DNA of 64,000 nucleotides from positions 124,001 through 188,000 of the forward strand of contig NZ_OX030782.1 in the NCBI RefSeq assembly GCF_943733665.1. The letters run 5' to 3'. Numbering within the stretch: the first letter of the stretch is position 1; the number at the start of each line of letters is the position of its first letter. This stretch comes from Aquimarina sp. Aq107 (lineage in GTDB: Bacteria; Bacteroidota; Bacteroidia; Flavobacteriales; Flavobacteriaceae). Shown in pieces: positions 35,848 through 45,742 of the stretch. The notes below the pieces were generated by a model. That model searched no databases. It was not told the origin of the DNA and saw only the letters and a list, made by a program, of their open reading frames with translations. Made by a program: the position numbers and the translations under genes.

Positions 35848-37608
35848 TTAGGCAATTAATGTCTTTTGATTAATAATATTAATTCCACTATCTATTAGGT
35901 GTCTGATTTCTGTCTTTTTTGTTTTAATATGATCTAAATGATTTAAAATTTCATTTGCAAATTTAGGTTCTCTGTCATAAACTAATTCGTAAATCTCGAT
36001 AGATAATAACCAATCCTCTGAATGATCTTTTTTTATAATGTCAAATACTGATTCTAAGGAAAATCTTGAATTTTCTCCATTTCGTATGTTCTTAACAGCT
36101 TGATATAAGGAATGTAATTCTTGCTCTTTTGAAGAATAGGTTCTTTTTATTGTGTTCATATCTGGGTTATGAGTAATCATGTCAAATGAGTAGTCATCAG
36201 CAGGTCCAGAGAATGCTGAAACAATCTCTTTTCCTACAGCTAAATCAAATGTTCCCCATTCAGGTTTAAATAAATATTCATTTTTATATTTAATAGTGCA
36301 TTCATTAAACTGAATTAAAATAAGTTCTCCTTTAATATTTCTCATTCCCGTAATATTTATTCCGGCGATAGTGATTCCACTTTCGAACTCAAATTCTATA
36401 TATTCTCCATCATAGAAATTATAGGCTTTTAAATCCCTCGGTGACATGTTTTCAATGGCTAAATTGATACCTTTAAGTTTACCAAGAGGTGATCTAAAAC
36501 CATTAGGGTGTATGTCAATACCTTGACCAATTAATTCTTTTTCTCTAAACGAAAGTGCAGTAGGGCCTTCAGTTTCAAAATAAATCACTTCATTATCTTC
36601 GTTTTTGATCATTCTTGTAAATACGCCAGAAATTTGTAAACCAGTACTTAATTCTATAGTTCCTAAATTCTGAGACTCAATAAGTTTTGCAAGTCCACGA
36701 TGCCCTCCTTTTCTTAAAGCCATGGTATCCGCAAATTCTTCTAATACTTGACATAGATAGGCAAAATCTGGAGTGACGAATAATTGGGGTTGAGGTTTTG
36801 TAATATCAAAATCACGGAACGCAGCATCAGGTGTGTAAGAAAGTTTTTCTACATTATCAGTCATGCACCATTCGCTTTCTCCAATAGAGGAGAGTAATCC
36901 TGCACCATAAATTTTAGGATCCTCTACAGTGCCAATAAGACCGTATTCCACTGTCCACCAATGTAGATTACGAATTAAAGCCATTTCCGAAGGTTCTGAT
37001 TTTTGATTTTGTAGTTCATTTACTCTGTTTTCAGCGTCTTTAATAGCTTCTGGATCAGTATCTGGTGATTCTTTAAGAATTGACAATGTGCGTACTGCAT
37101 CATACATATCGTAGTCTCTCTTAGAGGAAATAGCTTTGCAGCCAATTTTTCCAAATCGTCGCAAATATTCTGCATAGTCTGGATTAGCAATAATGGGAGC
37201 ATGTCCTGCTGCTTCATGGATAATATCTGGAGCAGGAGTATATTCTATGTTTTCTAATTGTCTTATGTCCGAGGCTATAACTAGTATGTTATATGCTTGA
37301 AATTCCATAAAAGCATTTGGTGGAATAAATCCATCTACAGCAACTGCTGCCCAACCAATCTCTTTTAAGATTCTATTCATACCATACATACTTGGGATTT
37401 CATTAATAGAAATCCCTGTTTTTTCTAAACCCTTTAGATAGGATTTATGAGCTACCTTGCTTAGAGAAGCTATGTTTTTTCGCATCACGTACCGCCAGAC
37501 TGCTTGATCAATAGCAGTATATTCATCATAGTTCTGAGGTTTGATAAATTGCTTGAGGTGTGGGGGTAACCTGTCAAGTAATGGATTGGATTCTATTTGT
37601 GATGACAT
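35848..37608 (-). CDS. Biopterin-dependent aromatic amino acid hydroxylase
   Basis: 586 aa. The catalytic core has the iron ligands H131 and H136 in IIHEAAGHAP and E221 in WWTVEYGLIG. It is longer than bacterial PhhA (about 260-300 aa). The extra 250 C-terminal residues are shared by a Bacteroidetes subfamily (from memory) and have no function I can name. The likely reaction is phenylalanine to tyrosine, needing a reduced pterin and O2. The phenylacetyl-CoA genes begin 3 kb away, so this would be the competing route for phenylalanine. Confidence 0.9.
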   Translation of the reverse strand: MSSQIESNPLLDRLPPHLKQFIKPQNYDEYTAIDQAVWRYVMRKNIASLSKVAHKSYLKGLEKTGISINEIPSMYGMNRILKEIGWAAVAVDGFIPPNAFMEFQAYNILVIASDIRQLENIEYTPAPDIIHEAAGHAPIIANPDYAEYLRRFGKIGCKAISSKRDYDMYDAVRTLSILKESPDTDPEAIKDAENRVNELQNQKSEPSEMALIRNLHWWTVEYGLIGTVEDPKIYGAGLLSSIGESEWCMTDNVEKLSYTPDAAFRDFDITKPQPQLFVTPDFAYLCQVLEEFADTMALRKGGHRGLAKLIESQNLGTIELSTGLQISGVFTRMIKNEDNEVIYFETEGPTALSFREKELIGQGIDIHPNGFRSPLGKLKGINLAIENMSPRDLKAYNFYDGEYIEFEFESGITIAGINITGMRNIKGELILIQFNECTIKYKNEYLFKPEWGTFDLAVGKEIVSAFSGPADDYSFDMITHNPDMNTIKRTYSSKEQELHSLYQAVKNIRNGENSRFSLESVFDIIKKDHSEDWLLSIEIYELVYDREPKFANEILNHLDHIKTKKTEIRHLIDSGINIINQKTLIA

Positions 37609-37797
37609 TTTTAAATCAAATTTTGATGCTAAATTCTACAAGCCGAAAAGTACTAGTTTTAATGCTAAGATTAGAATTAATTAACTAATTTTGTTTAGAT
37701 AGTGTAGGGTTTTAAGTAGATATGTTGTTATTATTACAGTTGATTTTGAGATCTTTATCTCGCCTTAAGTAATATATATTAAAATCAGAATAATTTA

Positions 37798-39480
37798 ATG
37801 GATCACACAAATATTATGAAAAAATTCATTTCTTATATACTTATATTGTTTTTTAATGTTACCATTTTTGGTCAAGTAACCAATGAGCTTCCTAAAAGTT
37901 CGGATGTTAATCTTGTTAAAACAATAAATGAAGAAAAAATACCATCAGTTAGAATGCCATATTTTGATTTTCAAAAATTAAAAGAAGAAGATAAAATCAA
38001 TGATAAGGACAAGTCGAAAGTGTATAGGTTTGGTCATGAGTTTAAAGTAGATCTTGGGATTACAAATGCTGGATTATGGACAGATTTACCTAATGGAGAT
38101 AGAATATGGAGAATAAATGTTATCTCTGAAGGTGCAAACACACTAAATTTTGTTTTTAATTCTTTTAGATTGCCAAAAGGAGGTAAAGTGTATTTGTATA
38201 ATGAGGAGAAAACATTTCATTTAGGAGCCTATACGGATAAGATGAATAATCCTGATGAAACAATTGGTACGTGGCTTGCTGATGGAGAAAGTATTATAAT
38301 TGAGTATTATGAGCCTAGCGCAGTTAAAGGAGAAGGGAAATTAAATATAGGTTCTGTTGTACATGGATATAGAAGCGTTAGTAATTATAAAGCATATCAA
38401 AAGGATTTAAATACATCCGGTGATTGTAACCAGGATGTAAATTGTCCTGTAGGATCTGATTTTGATAATATAAAAGATATCATCAAAAAAGCTGTTGGAA
38501 TTACTCTTGTAGGAACTAGTGGATTCTGTTCTGGAACCTTAATTAATAACACTAGCAATGATAAAGCTCCTTATTTTCTTACAGCAAATCATTGTGGAAC
38601 AGCTAATGCGAACTGGGCATTTCGATTTAATTGGATAAGTACCAATGCGGTTTGTGCAACTTCCGACAATAGCACTGATAATGGTCCATCTAATTATTTT
38701 CAAACAACTAGTGGAGCTATTTCTAGAGCTAGCAACCCAGAGTCTGATGTACAGCTTGTAGAAATTACAGGAGGTTTAGATGAAGATTGGGATATTGATT
38801 GGGCAGGTTGGGATAGAACGGGTAATACTCCGAGTTTTGTTGTTGGGATTCATCATCCTGATGGAGATATCATGAAAGTATGTAGAGAGAATGTAAGTCC
38901 TACTATCGCTGATAATATAAATATTGGAGGAATACCTGATCCTGTTGATACTTGGAGAGTAGATGATTGGGATTTGGGAGTTACAGAAGGAGGATCTTCT
39001 GGGTCTGCTATTTTTGATCCTTCGGGTAGAATTGTGGGACAGCTTGCTGGAGGAGGTGCTGCCTGTTCTGGTACTAACGATAATGGAGCACCAGATTTTT
39101 ATGGAAGATTTAGTATTTCTTGGGATTTTGGGACTACAGATAATACTAGATTGTCAAATTGGCTTGATCCGGAAAATACGGGTAGAACCACACTTAATGC
39201 ACTTTCTCAGGGAGATGACCCGGGAGATGGTGGTGGGGAAACTACAGAAGAGATAGTTCTTTTTCCTAATCCAACAGAAGGTGTATTGATGATTTCTGAT
39301 GGAGATGAAAGTGAATTTAGTTATATGGTTTTTGATATATTCGGTCAATTGCTTTTAGAAGGACAAGTCAATAGTAATAGAGAAATAGACTTATCCTCAA
39401 TGTCTTCAGGGATGTATTTTGTGTGTATGGAAAATCTTTCGGTCGGAGGTAGCTTTACTAAAAAAGTGATAGTACGATAA
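37798..39480 (+). CDS. Lysyl endopeptidase-like S1 serine protease, T9SS-exported
   Basis: 560 aa. Signal peptide (MKKFISYILILFFNVTIFGQ from the internal ATG at 37816), a propeptide, then a trypsin-fold domain with H265 (LTANHCG), D317 (ESDVQLVEI) and S401 (EGGSSGSAIF). The cysteine-rich layout is like Achromobacter lysyl endopeptidase. The tail (FPNPTEGVL ... GMYFVC, KKVIVR) is a T9SS type A sorting domain. It is a secreted protease, functionally akin to the M14 peptidase at 31-34 kb. Confidence 0.92.
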   Translation: MDHTNIMKKFISYILILFFNVTIFGQVTNELPKSSDVNLVKTINEEKIPSVRMPYFDFQKLKEEDKINDKDKSKVYRFGHEFKVDLGITNAGLWTDLPNGDRIWRINVISEGANTLNFVFNSFRLPKGGKVYLYNEEKTFHLGAYTDKMNNPDETIGTWLADGESIIIEYYEPSAVKGEGKLNIGSVVHGYRSVSNYKAYQKDLNTSGDCNQDVNCPVGSDFDNIKDIIKKAVGITLVGTSGFCSGTLINNTSNDKAPYFLTANHCGTANANWAFRFNWISTNAVCATSDNSTDNGPSNYFQTTSGAISRASNPESDVQLVEITGGLDEDWDIDWAGWDRTGNTPSFVVGIHHPDGDIMKVCRENVSPTIADNINIGGIPDPVDTWRVDDWDLGVTEGGSSGSAIFDPSGRIVGQLAGGGAACSGTNDNGAPDFYGRFSISWDFGTTDNTRLSNWLDPENTGRTTLNALSQGDDPGDGGGETTEEIVLFPNPTEGVLMISDGDESEFSYMVFDIFGQLLLEGQVNSNREIDLSSMSSGMYFVCMENLSVGGSFTKKVIVR

Positions 39481-39485
39481 TAGTA

Positions 39486-39914
39486 TTAAAGGGTTTTTTT
39501 TGCTACAATAATTTTTTGATCATTTTGATTAATTAAATGAAGAATATTTCCATCTAGTTTTGAGTTTTTCTCTTCAGAGAAGATCTTAAAAAAATCTTTT
39601 TCAATAGTACTAGTTTTTTCACAATATATTTTAGTGCCAATAGGGAAACTAGTTGTTAACGAGTTTTCTTCTATATTGTAATTGCAGGAGTAAGAGTTGC
39701 ATCCGGAAAAACCAGAAAGTGTCTTTGTAGTAGGGTTAAAAATTAAAGTTAGTTTGTATTCAGAGACATCATTTCCGTAAAGTGATGTTACGGCATATGT
39801 ACCTTCGAGTTCCGATTGTGTGACTGCTTTAGTGTCATTAGAATTAACAGCGTTTATAGTATTACAGTTACCAAATAATAATAAAGAAATTAAAAATAAA
39901 CCTGCATATTTCAT
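39486..39914 (-). CDS. META-domain lipoprotein (HslJ-like)
   Basis: 142 aa. Lipobox LLLFGNC gives an N-acyl Cys at 17. LEGTYAVTSLYG, LTLIFNPTTKTLSGFSGCNSYSCNY is the META signature (GxxGCNxxxxxY). The role of such proteins is not well known; heat-inducible HslJ is one. It is convergent with the serine protease, 5 bp apart. Confidence 0.85.
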   Translation of the reverse strand: MKYAGLFLISLLLFGNCNTINAVNSNDTKAVTQSELEGTYAVTSLYGNDVSEYKLTLIFNPTTKTLSGFSGCNSYSCNYNIEENSLTTSFPIGTKIYCEKTSTIEKDFFKIFSEEKNSKLDGNILHLINQNDQKIIVAKKTL

Positions 39915-40058
39915 AGTAATTTATATTTCGTGTAAAATATCAAAGAGATGTAGTAATGTTTCCAATATAACAAATTTATTATATTTTTAGTCTTTAATCT
40001 CTAAAGAAGGTTTTTGTTAGAGTTTAATGTTTTTAACAATAAGTAAACCCCATTTCCA

Positions 40059-40628
40059 ATGAAACAAGAAAGTAGAAAACAAGAAATTGTAAACGCTGCA
40101 GCCATTCTTTTTAAAGAAAAAGGATATAGCGCGGTTACAATGAGAGATTTGGCAACCGCTATGGGGATCAAAGCTGCTAGTTTGTATAATCATATCCAAT
40201 CAAAACAAGAAATTTTATCTACAATTATTATTGAACTTGCAGAAGAATTTACTACAGGAATGAACCTTATAGTAAAATCTGATCAAAATGCTATTCAGAA
40301 GTTAGAAAACATAATAAGTCTTCATATCGATGTTACTTTAAGAAATGCTGATGGGTTGGCATCACTTAATAATGATTGGATGCATTTAGAAGAAGATAAT
40401 CTTTTGTCATTTGAAAAAATGCGAAATGATTATGAGGAAAATTTTAGACGAATAGTGAAAAAAGGAGTGGATGCAAAAGAGATTAAATCCAACAATATTG
40501 AAATTATAGTATTTTCTACTTTATCTACGTTAAGAACCCTTTATTTATGGTATCCGAAGCAAAAAAATATTGATGCTGGAATACTAAAAAAAGATATGAT
40601 TGAAGTATTACTAAAAGGTGTAGTTTAA
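40059..40628 (+). CDS. TetR/AcrR-family regulator, probable repressor of the phenylacetate genes
   Basis: 189 aa. The HTH is at about 10-55 (ILFKEKGYSAVTMRDLATAMGIKAASLYNHIQSKQEIL), followed by a helical ligand-binding domain. It is encoded directly upstream of paaE, and the 78-bp gap holds two perfect palindromes placed over the paaE promoter. This gene therefore probably plays the role that PaaR (TetR) plays in other bacteria, with phenylacetyl-CoA as inducer (inference). No PaaX is present. Confidence 0.88.
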   Translation: MKQESRKQEIVNAAAILFKEKGYSAVTMRDLATAMGIKAASLYNHIQSKQEILSTIIIELAEEFTTGMNLIVKSDQNAIQKLENIISLHIDVTLRNADGLASLNNDWMHLEEDNLLSFEKMRNDYEENFRRIVKKGVDAKEIKSNNIEIIVFSTLSTLRTLYLWYPKQKNIDAGILKKDMIEVLLKGVV

Positions 40629-40654
40629 AATTAACTGTTAATTAATTGCTTATC

Positions 40655-40700
40655 AAACTAACAATTGTTAGTTTTGTTATACTATAACGTTATAGTATAA
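40655..40700 (+). promoter_or_regulatory. Two perfect palindromes in the paa promoter
   Basis: Site 1 is AAACTAACAATTGTTAGTTT (40655-40674, 20 bp, perfect). Site 2 is a perfect 24-bp palindrome (40677-40700) with half-site TTATACTATAAC. TTTTG (40672-40676) could be the -33 box and TAATATTT (40698-40705) the -7 box, so site 2 fills the promoter spacer and site 1 abuts the -33. Bound repressor would block polymerase. The TetR protein just upstream is the likely ligand. Confidence 0.75.
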
Positions 40701-40706
40701 TATTTC

Positions 40707-41780
40707 ATGAGTGATTTTCATACCATAAAAATAGCTGAGGTTCTTAAAGAAACTAAGGACTGTACTTCAATAACTTTTGACATTCCTCAAAGTTTAAAGG
40801 AGGAATTTGCATATAAACAAGGTCAGTATTTAACTTTAAGAACCGAATTAGATGGGCAAGATGTAAGGCGTAACTATTCCTTATGCTCAAGTCCTATTGA
40901 TGATGAATGGAAAGTTGCTGTTAAAAGAATAGAGGGAGGCCTTTTTTCCAATTATGCTTGTAATGTTTTAAAAGCTGGAGATGAATTAGAAGTCTTGCCT
41001 CCCAATGGGAGTTTTTTTACAGACGTAGATACAACAAGATCTAAGAATTATATTGTTTTCGCTGCAGGTAGTGGGGTTACTCCAATTCTTTCGATCATAA
41101 AAACTCATTTAGCTTTAGAACCCGATAGTACATTCAAGTTATTTTACTTGAATCGAACTGTTAAATCTATTATCTTTAAAGAAGAGATAGAAGCATTGAG
41201 AAACACTTATTTTGGAAGGTTTGAGATATTTTATTTTCTGACAAAAGAGCATAGAGATATTCCTTTGTTAAATGGAAGATTTACCTCGGATAAGTTAAAA
41301 GAACTTACTGATAAGATTATTAATGTTCCTGAGGTAGATGAGTGTTTTATTTGTGGTCCAGAAGAGATGATTTTTCTTATTAGAGATGAATTAGTTGATG
41401 CGGGACTATCTAAGGATCATATTCATTACGAGTTGTTTTTTTCTGGAGCTTCAGAAGAAGATAAGAAACAAGCTGCAATTGCTGTAGAACATAAGTTCGA
41501 GGGGACTGAAGTTACAATAATTGATGGTGGAAAAGAATTCCATTTCGGAATGGATGATGAATATGACAATATTCTAGATGGAGCATTGGCTGCTGGAGCC
41601 GACCTTCCATTTGCTTGTAAAGGTGGTGTTTGTAGTACTTGTAAATGTAAATTGATAGAAGGAGAAGTAGCAATGAAAATAAATTATGCACTCGAAGAAG
41701 ATGAAGTGGCAAAGGGCTTAGTGTTATCTTGTCAAGCAGTGCCAACTACAGAAAAGGTAGTAGTTGATTTTGATGTGTAA
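40707..41780 (+). CDS. paaE: 1,2-Phenylacetyl-CoA epoxidase reductase subunit
   Basis: 357 aa. The N-terminal FAD-binding domain has RRNYSLCSSP and the NAD domain has FAAGSGVTPILSIIKT. The C-terminal plant-type [2Fe-2S] ferredoxin has CKGGVCSTCKCKL with a fourth Cys at LVLSCQ. It passes electrons from NAD(P)H to the PaaAC di-iron oxygenase. Here it is first in the operon rather than after paaD as in E. coli, and starts 7 bp after the palindromic operator, so its leader is very short. Confidence 0.95.
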   Translation: MSDFHTIKIAEVLKETKDCTSITFDIPQSLKEEFAYKQGQYLTLRTELDGQDVRRNYSLCSSPIDDEWKVAVKRIEGGLFSNYACNVLKAGDELEVLPPNGSFFTDVDTTRSKNYIVFAAGSGVTPILSIIKTHLALEPDSTFKLFYLNRTVKSIIFKEEIEALRNTYFGRFEIFYFLTKEHRDIPLLNGRFTSDKLKELTDKIINVPEVDECFICGPEEMIFLIRDELVDAGLSKDHIHYELFFSGASEEDKKQAAIAVEHKFEGTEVTIIDGGKEFHFGMDDEYDNILDGALAAGADLPFACKGGVCSTCKCKLIEGEVAMKINYALEEDEVAKGLVLSCQAVPTTEKVVVDFDV

Positions 41781-41846
41781 TCAGGATATTTTGTAGTTCT
41801 GATAAGAAAACTGAACTTGGTTTCAGAATAATAAAACTCCAATGTT

Positions 41847-42803
41847 ATGAGTGAAAAAGAAATAAAAAATCTGGAAGAACTTTTTGACCAAAGAATTGCC
41901 AGAGATGAAAAAATCGAACCTAAAGATTGGATGCCAGAAAAGTATCGAAAGACTCATATAAGGCAGATATCGCAACATGCACATTCGGAAATAGTAGGAA
42001 TGTTACCAGAAGGTAACTGGATATCTAGAGCTCCTTCTATGAGACGTAAAGTAGCATTATTAGCTAAAGTACAGGATGAAGCTGGACATGGATTATACTT
42101 ATATAGTGCTTGTGAAACTTTAGGGATTTCTAGAGAGGAATTATACGAGCAATTACACTCTGGAAAAGCTAAATATTCTAGTATTTTTAATTATCCTACA
42201 TTAACTTGGGCAGATATAGGTGCGATAGGATGGTTGGTTGATGGTGCAGCAATAATTAATCAAGTACCTCTTTGTAGTACTTCATATGGTCCTTATGCAA
42301 GAGCCATGATTCGTGTTTGTAAAGAAGAAAGTTTCCATCAACGTCAAGGATATGAAATTATGATGACATTGGCTAAAGGAACACCAGAGCAAAAAGAATT
42401 AGCTCAGGATGCTTTAAATAGATGGTGGTGGCCATCTCTTATGATGCTTGGTCCTACAGATTCAGAATCTGTGCATACAGAACAATCCATGAAATGGAAG
42501 TTAAAAAGAAAAACAAATGATGAACTACGTCAGCAATTTATAGATCAAACTGTTCCTCAGGCAGACCTTATTGGTTTAACGGTACCGGATCCAGATTTAA
42601 AATGGAATGAGAAAACTAAGCATTATGATTTTGGAGAAATTGATTGGGATGAGTTTTGGCAGGTAGTTAAAGGTCACGGACCTTGTAATAAAGAAAGGTT
42701 GTCAGCTAGAGTCAATGCTTGGGAAGAAGGAGAATGGGTACGTGATGCTGCTATGGCTTATGCAGAAAAACAACAGAATAATAAAATAAAGAAAGCAATT
42801 TAA
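41847..42803 (+). CDS. paaA: 1,2-Phenylacetyl-CoA epoxidase catalytic subunit
   Basis: 318 aa. Ferritin-like di-iron subunit with DEAGHG and [11 protein letters not shown] iron-ligand motifs. With PaaB, C and E it epoxidises the ring of phenylacetyl-CoA. It starts 66 bp after paaE and is conserved throughout its length. Confidence 0.97.
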   Translation: MSEKEIKNLEELFDQRIARDEKIEPKDWMPEKYRKTHIRQISQHAHSEIVGMLPEGNWISRAPSMRRKVALLAKVQDEAGHGLYLYSACETLGISREELYEQLHSGKAKYSSIFNYPTLTWADIGAIGWLVDGAAIINQVPLCSTSYGPYARAMIRVCKEESFHQRQGYEIMMTLAKGTPEQKELAQDALNRWWWPSLMMLGPTDSESVHTEQSMKWKLKRKTNDELRQQFIDQTVPQADLIGLTVPDPDLKWNEKTKHYDFGEIDWDEFWQVVKGHGPCNKERLSARVNAWEEGEWVRDAAMAYAEKQQNNKIKKAI

Positions 42804-42867
42804 TAAATACCTTATTAACTCACTTCTTTCTTTTTTGAGAATTAATGAGAATAAGGGCTTAATGATT

Positions 42868-43152
42868 ATGAAAAAAAATTGGCCACTTTGGGAAGTCTTT
42901 GTAAGAAGTAAAAATGGATTAGAACACCGACATTTCGGGAGTTTACATGCTGCTGATGAGGAAATGGCATTAGAAAATGCTAGAGATGTATATACTCGAA
43001 GAAGCGAAGGAGTTAGTATATGGGTTGTAGAATCTAAACATATAACTGCTTCTAATCCAGAGAATAATGGAGAGTTGTTCGAGCCTGCTCAGGATAAAGT
43101 ATATAGGCATCCTACATTTTATACATTGCCGGATGAGGTAAAGCATATGTAA
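42868..43152 (+). CDS. paaB: 1,2-Phenylacetyl-CoA epoxidase subunit PaaB
   Basis: 94 aa from ATG 42868 (MKKNWPLWEVFVRSKNG), the usual PaaB length. Upstream ATG 42862 and TTG 42835 would add residues not seen in the family. GLEHRHFGSLHAADEEMAL, DVYTRRSEGVSIWVV are diagnostic. It is a structural subunit that bridges PaaAC dimers. Confidence 0.96.
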   Translation: MKKNWPLWEVFVRSKNGLEHRHFGSLHAADEEMALENARDVYTRRSEGVSIWVVESKHITASNPENNGELFEPAQDKVYRHPTFYTLPDEVKHM

Positions 43153-43215
43153 TGCATAAAAGGCAATAGTATATCTGCAAAATGGCAATTTGCTTAATTA
43201 ATGCGATTTTTTAAA

Positions 43216-43971
43216 ATGGAAAAAGAAAATTTAATACAATATATCTACGGAATTGCGGATAATGCTCTAATCTTAGGACAACGACTTTCTGAATTATGTG
43301 GGCATGGGCCAAATTTAGAGACAGATATTGCATGTACTAATATAGCATTAGATTTATTAGGACAAACACGTAGTTATTATCAATACGCTGCACAACTTTC
43401 TGGAGATAAGGTAACAGAAGACGATATTGCTTTTTTAAGAACAGAAAGACAATATAAAAATGTACTACTAGTAGAGCAACCAAATGTTAATTTTGGATAT
43501 GTTATCACTCGTCAGTTTTTTTACGATGTTTTTCATTTGTTACTACTACAAGAGTTACAAAAAAGTAAAGATGAAACACTTTCTGCAATAGCTAAAAAAT
43601 CGATAAAAGAAGTTAGTTATCATCAACGTTTTTCGTCGGACTGGATCAAAAGATTGGGGGATGGAACAGAGGTTAGTAGAAATAAGGTTCAAGAGGCGGT
43701 GAATGATCTTTGGAAGTTTACTGATGAATTATTTCATATGACAGAAGATGATAAAAAGATGCTTGAAAATGAGGTTGGAGTGGATGTTAGTCTTTTAAAA
43801 GAAAAATACTACCAGGTTATAAACGAAATTTTAGAAGAAGCAACTCTAGTGATTCCTGAACTAAAATGGTTTAGAAAAGGAGGCAAAGAAGGAATTCATA
43901 GTGAACATATGGGATATCTTCTTTCAGATCTTCAGTATATGCAAAGAACTTACCCAAATATGAAGTGGTGA
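43216..43971 (+). CDS. paaC: 1,2-Phenylacetyl-CoA epoxidase structural subunit PaaC
   Basis: 251 aa from ATG 43216 (MEKENLIQYIYGIADNALI), which matches the family start; an ATG 15 bp earlier exists. NALILGQRLSELCGHGP and VSYHQRFSSDW are typical. It partners PaaA. The motif differs from PaaA in lacking a full di-iron set, as expected. Confidence 0.96.
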   Translation: MEKENLIQYIYGIADNALILGQRLSELCGHGPNLETDIACTNIALDLLGQTRSYYQYAAQLSGDKVTEDDIAFLRTERQYKNVLLVEQPNVNFGYVITRQFFYDVFHLLLLQELQKSKDETLSAIAKKSIKEVSYHQRFSSDWIKRLGDGTEVSRNKVQEAVNDLWKFTDELFHMTEDDKKMLENEVGVDVSLLKEKYYQVINEILEEATLVIPELKWFRKGGKEGIHSEHMGYLLSDLQYMQRTYPNMKW

Positions 43972-44040
43972 TGATATAGTAGACATCATTCAAACGATTT
44001 ATCAAAAGGGTTGTTTTTCAAGAGTAATATTAAAAGTAAT

Positions 44041-44544
44041 ATGACAATCACATTAGAACAACATATTGATCCAAAATTATACGAGATTCTACAGAAAGTT
44101 AGTGATCCAGAGATTCCCGTATTATCTATTATGGATATGGGAGTGGTAAGATCTGCCAAAATCGTTGATGATACTGTGTATGTTAATATTACTCCCACAT
44201 ATAGTGGGTGCCCAGCAATGGATGTTATAGGAGATGATATTGTAAGTGCTTTTCAAAAAGAACGGATGGATGCTAAGGTGTCATTAGTACTCTCTCCTGC
44301 CTGGACTACAGATTGGATAACACCTAGAGGACGAAAAGCCCTTGAGGATTATGGGATTGCTGCTCCTTTAGAAGAAGAAGCTGATAAAGAAGTTTTATTA
44401 GGGAATAAGCGAATAGTAAAATGTCCTCAATGCGGATCAACAAATACAAAAATGGTAAGTCAGTTTGGATCTACCGCTTGTAAAGCTTTGTTTCAGTGTG
44501 ATGATTGTTTAGAGCCTTTTGATTATTTCAAATGTCTTAAATAA
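44041..44544 (+). CDS. paaD: PaaD, Fe-S assembly factor for the phenylacetyl-CoA epoxidase
   Basis: 167 aa from ATG 44041; the TTG at 44011 is unlikely. The DUF59/MIP18 domain has DPEIPVLSIMDMGVV and TPTYSGCPAMDVI. The C-terminal zinc ribbon has CPQCGS and CDDC...C. It is thought to mature the epoxidase complex metal centres. Confidence 0.94.
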   Translation: MTITLEQHIDPKLYEILQKVSDPEIPVLSIMDMGVVRSAKIVDDTVYVNITPTYSGCPAMDVIGDDIVSAFQKERMDAKVSLVLSPAWTTDWITPRGRKALEDYGIAAPLEEEADKEVLLGNKRIVKCPQCGSTNTKMVSQFGSTACKALFQCDDCLEPFDYFKCLK

Positions 44545-44545
44545 T

Positions 44546-44914
44546 ATGCTAGGATTAAGAACAACTATATATAAAGTAACTGATTTAGAAAAAGCTAAAC
44601 AATGGTATGCTAATGCTTTTGATACAAAACAATATTTTGATGAACCCTTCTACGTAGGTTTCAATATTGGAGGATATGAATTAGGGTTGTTACCAGAAGA
44701 GGATGTAGTAGAAAACAAAACCGATAATGTGCTTTCTTATTGGGGAGTGAATGATATTCATAAAACCTATGAGAAACTTCTAAAGTTAGGAGCTATAGAA
44801 CACGAAAAACCAACTAATGTTGGAGGAGAATTAATGGTTGCTTCGGTAAAAGATCCTTGGAGTAATGTTATCGGAATTATATACAATCCGCAGTTTAAAT
44901 TAATAGAAAAATAA
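44546..44914 (+). CDS. VOC-family (glyoxalase/bleomycin-resistance fold) protein
   Basis: 122 aa from ATG 44546, 1 bp after the paaD stop, so translation is probably coupled. LRTTIYKVTDLEKAKQWYANAF and the C-terminal DPWSNVIGIIYNP are VOC-fold patterns. The first metal ligand position of glyoxalases (His/Glu) is not clear. It is inside the paa operon but not part of the canonical pathway. It might act on a reactive epoxide or aldehyde; this is a guess from context. Confidence 0.82.
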   Translation: MLGLRTTIYKVTDLEKAKQWYANAFDTKQYFDEPFYVGFNIGGYELGLLPEEDVVENKTDNVLSYWGVNDIHKTYEKLLKLGAIEHEKPTNVGGELMVASVKDPWSNVIGIIYNPQFKLIEK

Positions 44915-44959
44915 TTCCTTAGAGACGTTGTAGTATTTAAGGTAATAAAAACATAAAGT

Positions 44960-45739
44960 GTGAACTCAATAGAATTAAAAATAGAAAATAATATAGCTAA
45001 GATAACTTTAAACCGTCCTGAAACTTTTAATAGTTTCAATAGAGAAATGGCATTAAGACTTCAGGATACTTTAGATGCTTGTGAAGCTAACGATGAGGTC
45101 AGAGCGATACTTTTAATTGGTAATGGTAAAGCGTTTTGTGCAGGTCAGGATTTAAATGAAGTTACCTCTCCGGAACTAAACCCAGGATTCAGAAAAATAT
45201 TAGAAGAGCATTATAATCCAATAGTACAGAGAATACGAAATATAGAAAAACCAATTATTGCAGCCGTTAATGGAGTTGCTGCTGGAGCAGGAGCAAATAT
45301 TGCTTTGGCTTGCGATATTGTTGTAGCATCAGAAGTAGCAAGTTTTATTCAGGCTTTCAGTAAAATTGGTTTAATTCCTGATAGTGCAGGGACTTTTTTC
45401 TTACCAAGGTTGATTGGTTTTCAGAAAGCTTCAGCCCTAATGATGTTGGGTGATAAAGTGAGTGCAGAGCAAGCCGAAGATTTAGGAATGTTATATAAGG
45501 TATTTCCAGTTGACACTTTTGAAGATCAAGTTCTTAAACTAGCAAGTAAAGTTGCGCAAATGCCAACTAAGGCTTTAGGGCTTACCAAAAGATTATTAAA
45601 TCAATCGATGGTAAATACATTAGATCAGCAATTAGCGATGGAGTCTGATCTACAGATAGAAGCAGCTGAAAGTAATGATTATGCAGAAGGAGTAAATGCT
45701 TTTATAGAAAAAAGAAAACCTGTTTTTAAAGGAAATTAA
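44960..45739 (+). CDS. paaG: Epoxy-phenylacetyl-CoA isomerase (enoyl-CoA hydratase family)
   Basis: 259 aa. A GTG start at 44960 is required to include the conserved N-terminus (MNSIELKIENNIAKITLNRP). GKAFCAGQDLNEV, VNGVAAGAGANIALACDIVVAS, and IGLIPDSAGTFFLPRL (acid Asp) match PaaG, which converts the ring epoxide to oxepin-CoA and later isomerises the double bond. It precedes paaH by 3 bp. Confidence 0.93.
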   Translation: MNSIELKIENNIAKITLNRPETFNSFNREMALRLQDTLDACEANDEVRAILLIGNGKAFCAGQDLNEVTSPELNPGFRKILEEHYNPIVQRIRNIEKPIIAAVNGVAAGAGANIALACDIVVASEVASFIQAFSKIGLIPDSAGTFFLPRLIGFQKASALMMLGDKVSAEQAEDLGMLYKVFPVDTFEDQVLKLASKVAQMPTKALGLTKRLLNQSMVNTLDQQLAMESDLQIEAAESNDYAEGVNAFIEKRKPVFKGN

Positions 45740-45742
45740 GAT

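Noticed and set aside
43153..43215. Small regulatory element between paaB and paaC
   Set aside because: GGCAAT/TTGC matches are too short and weak to call.
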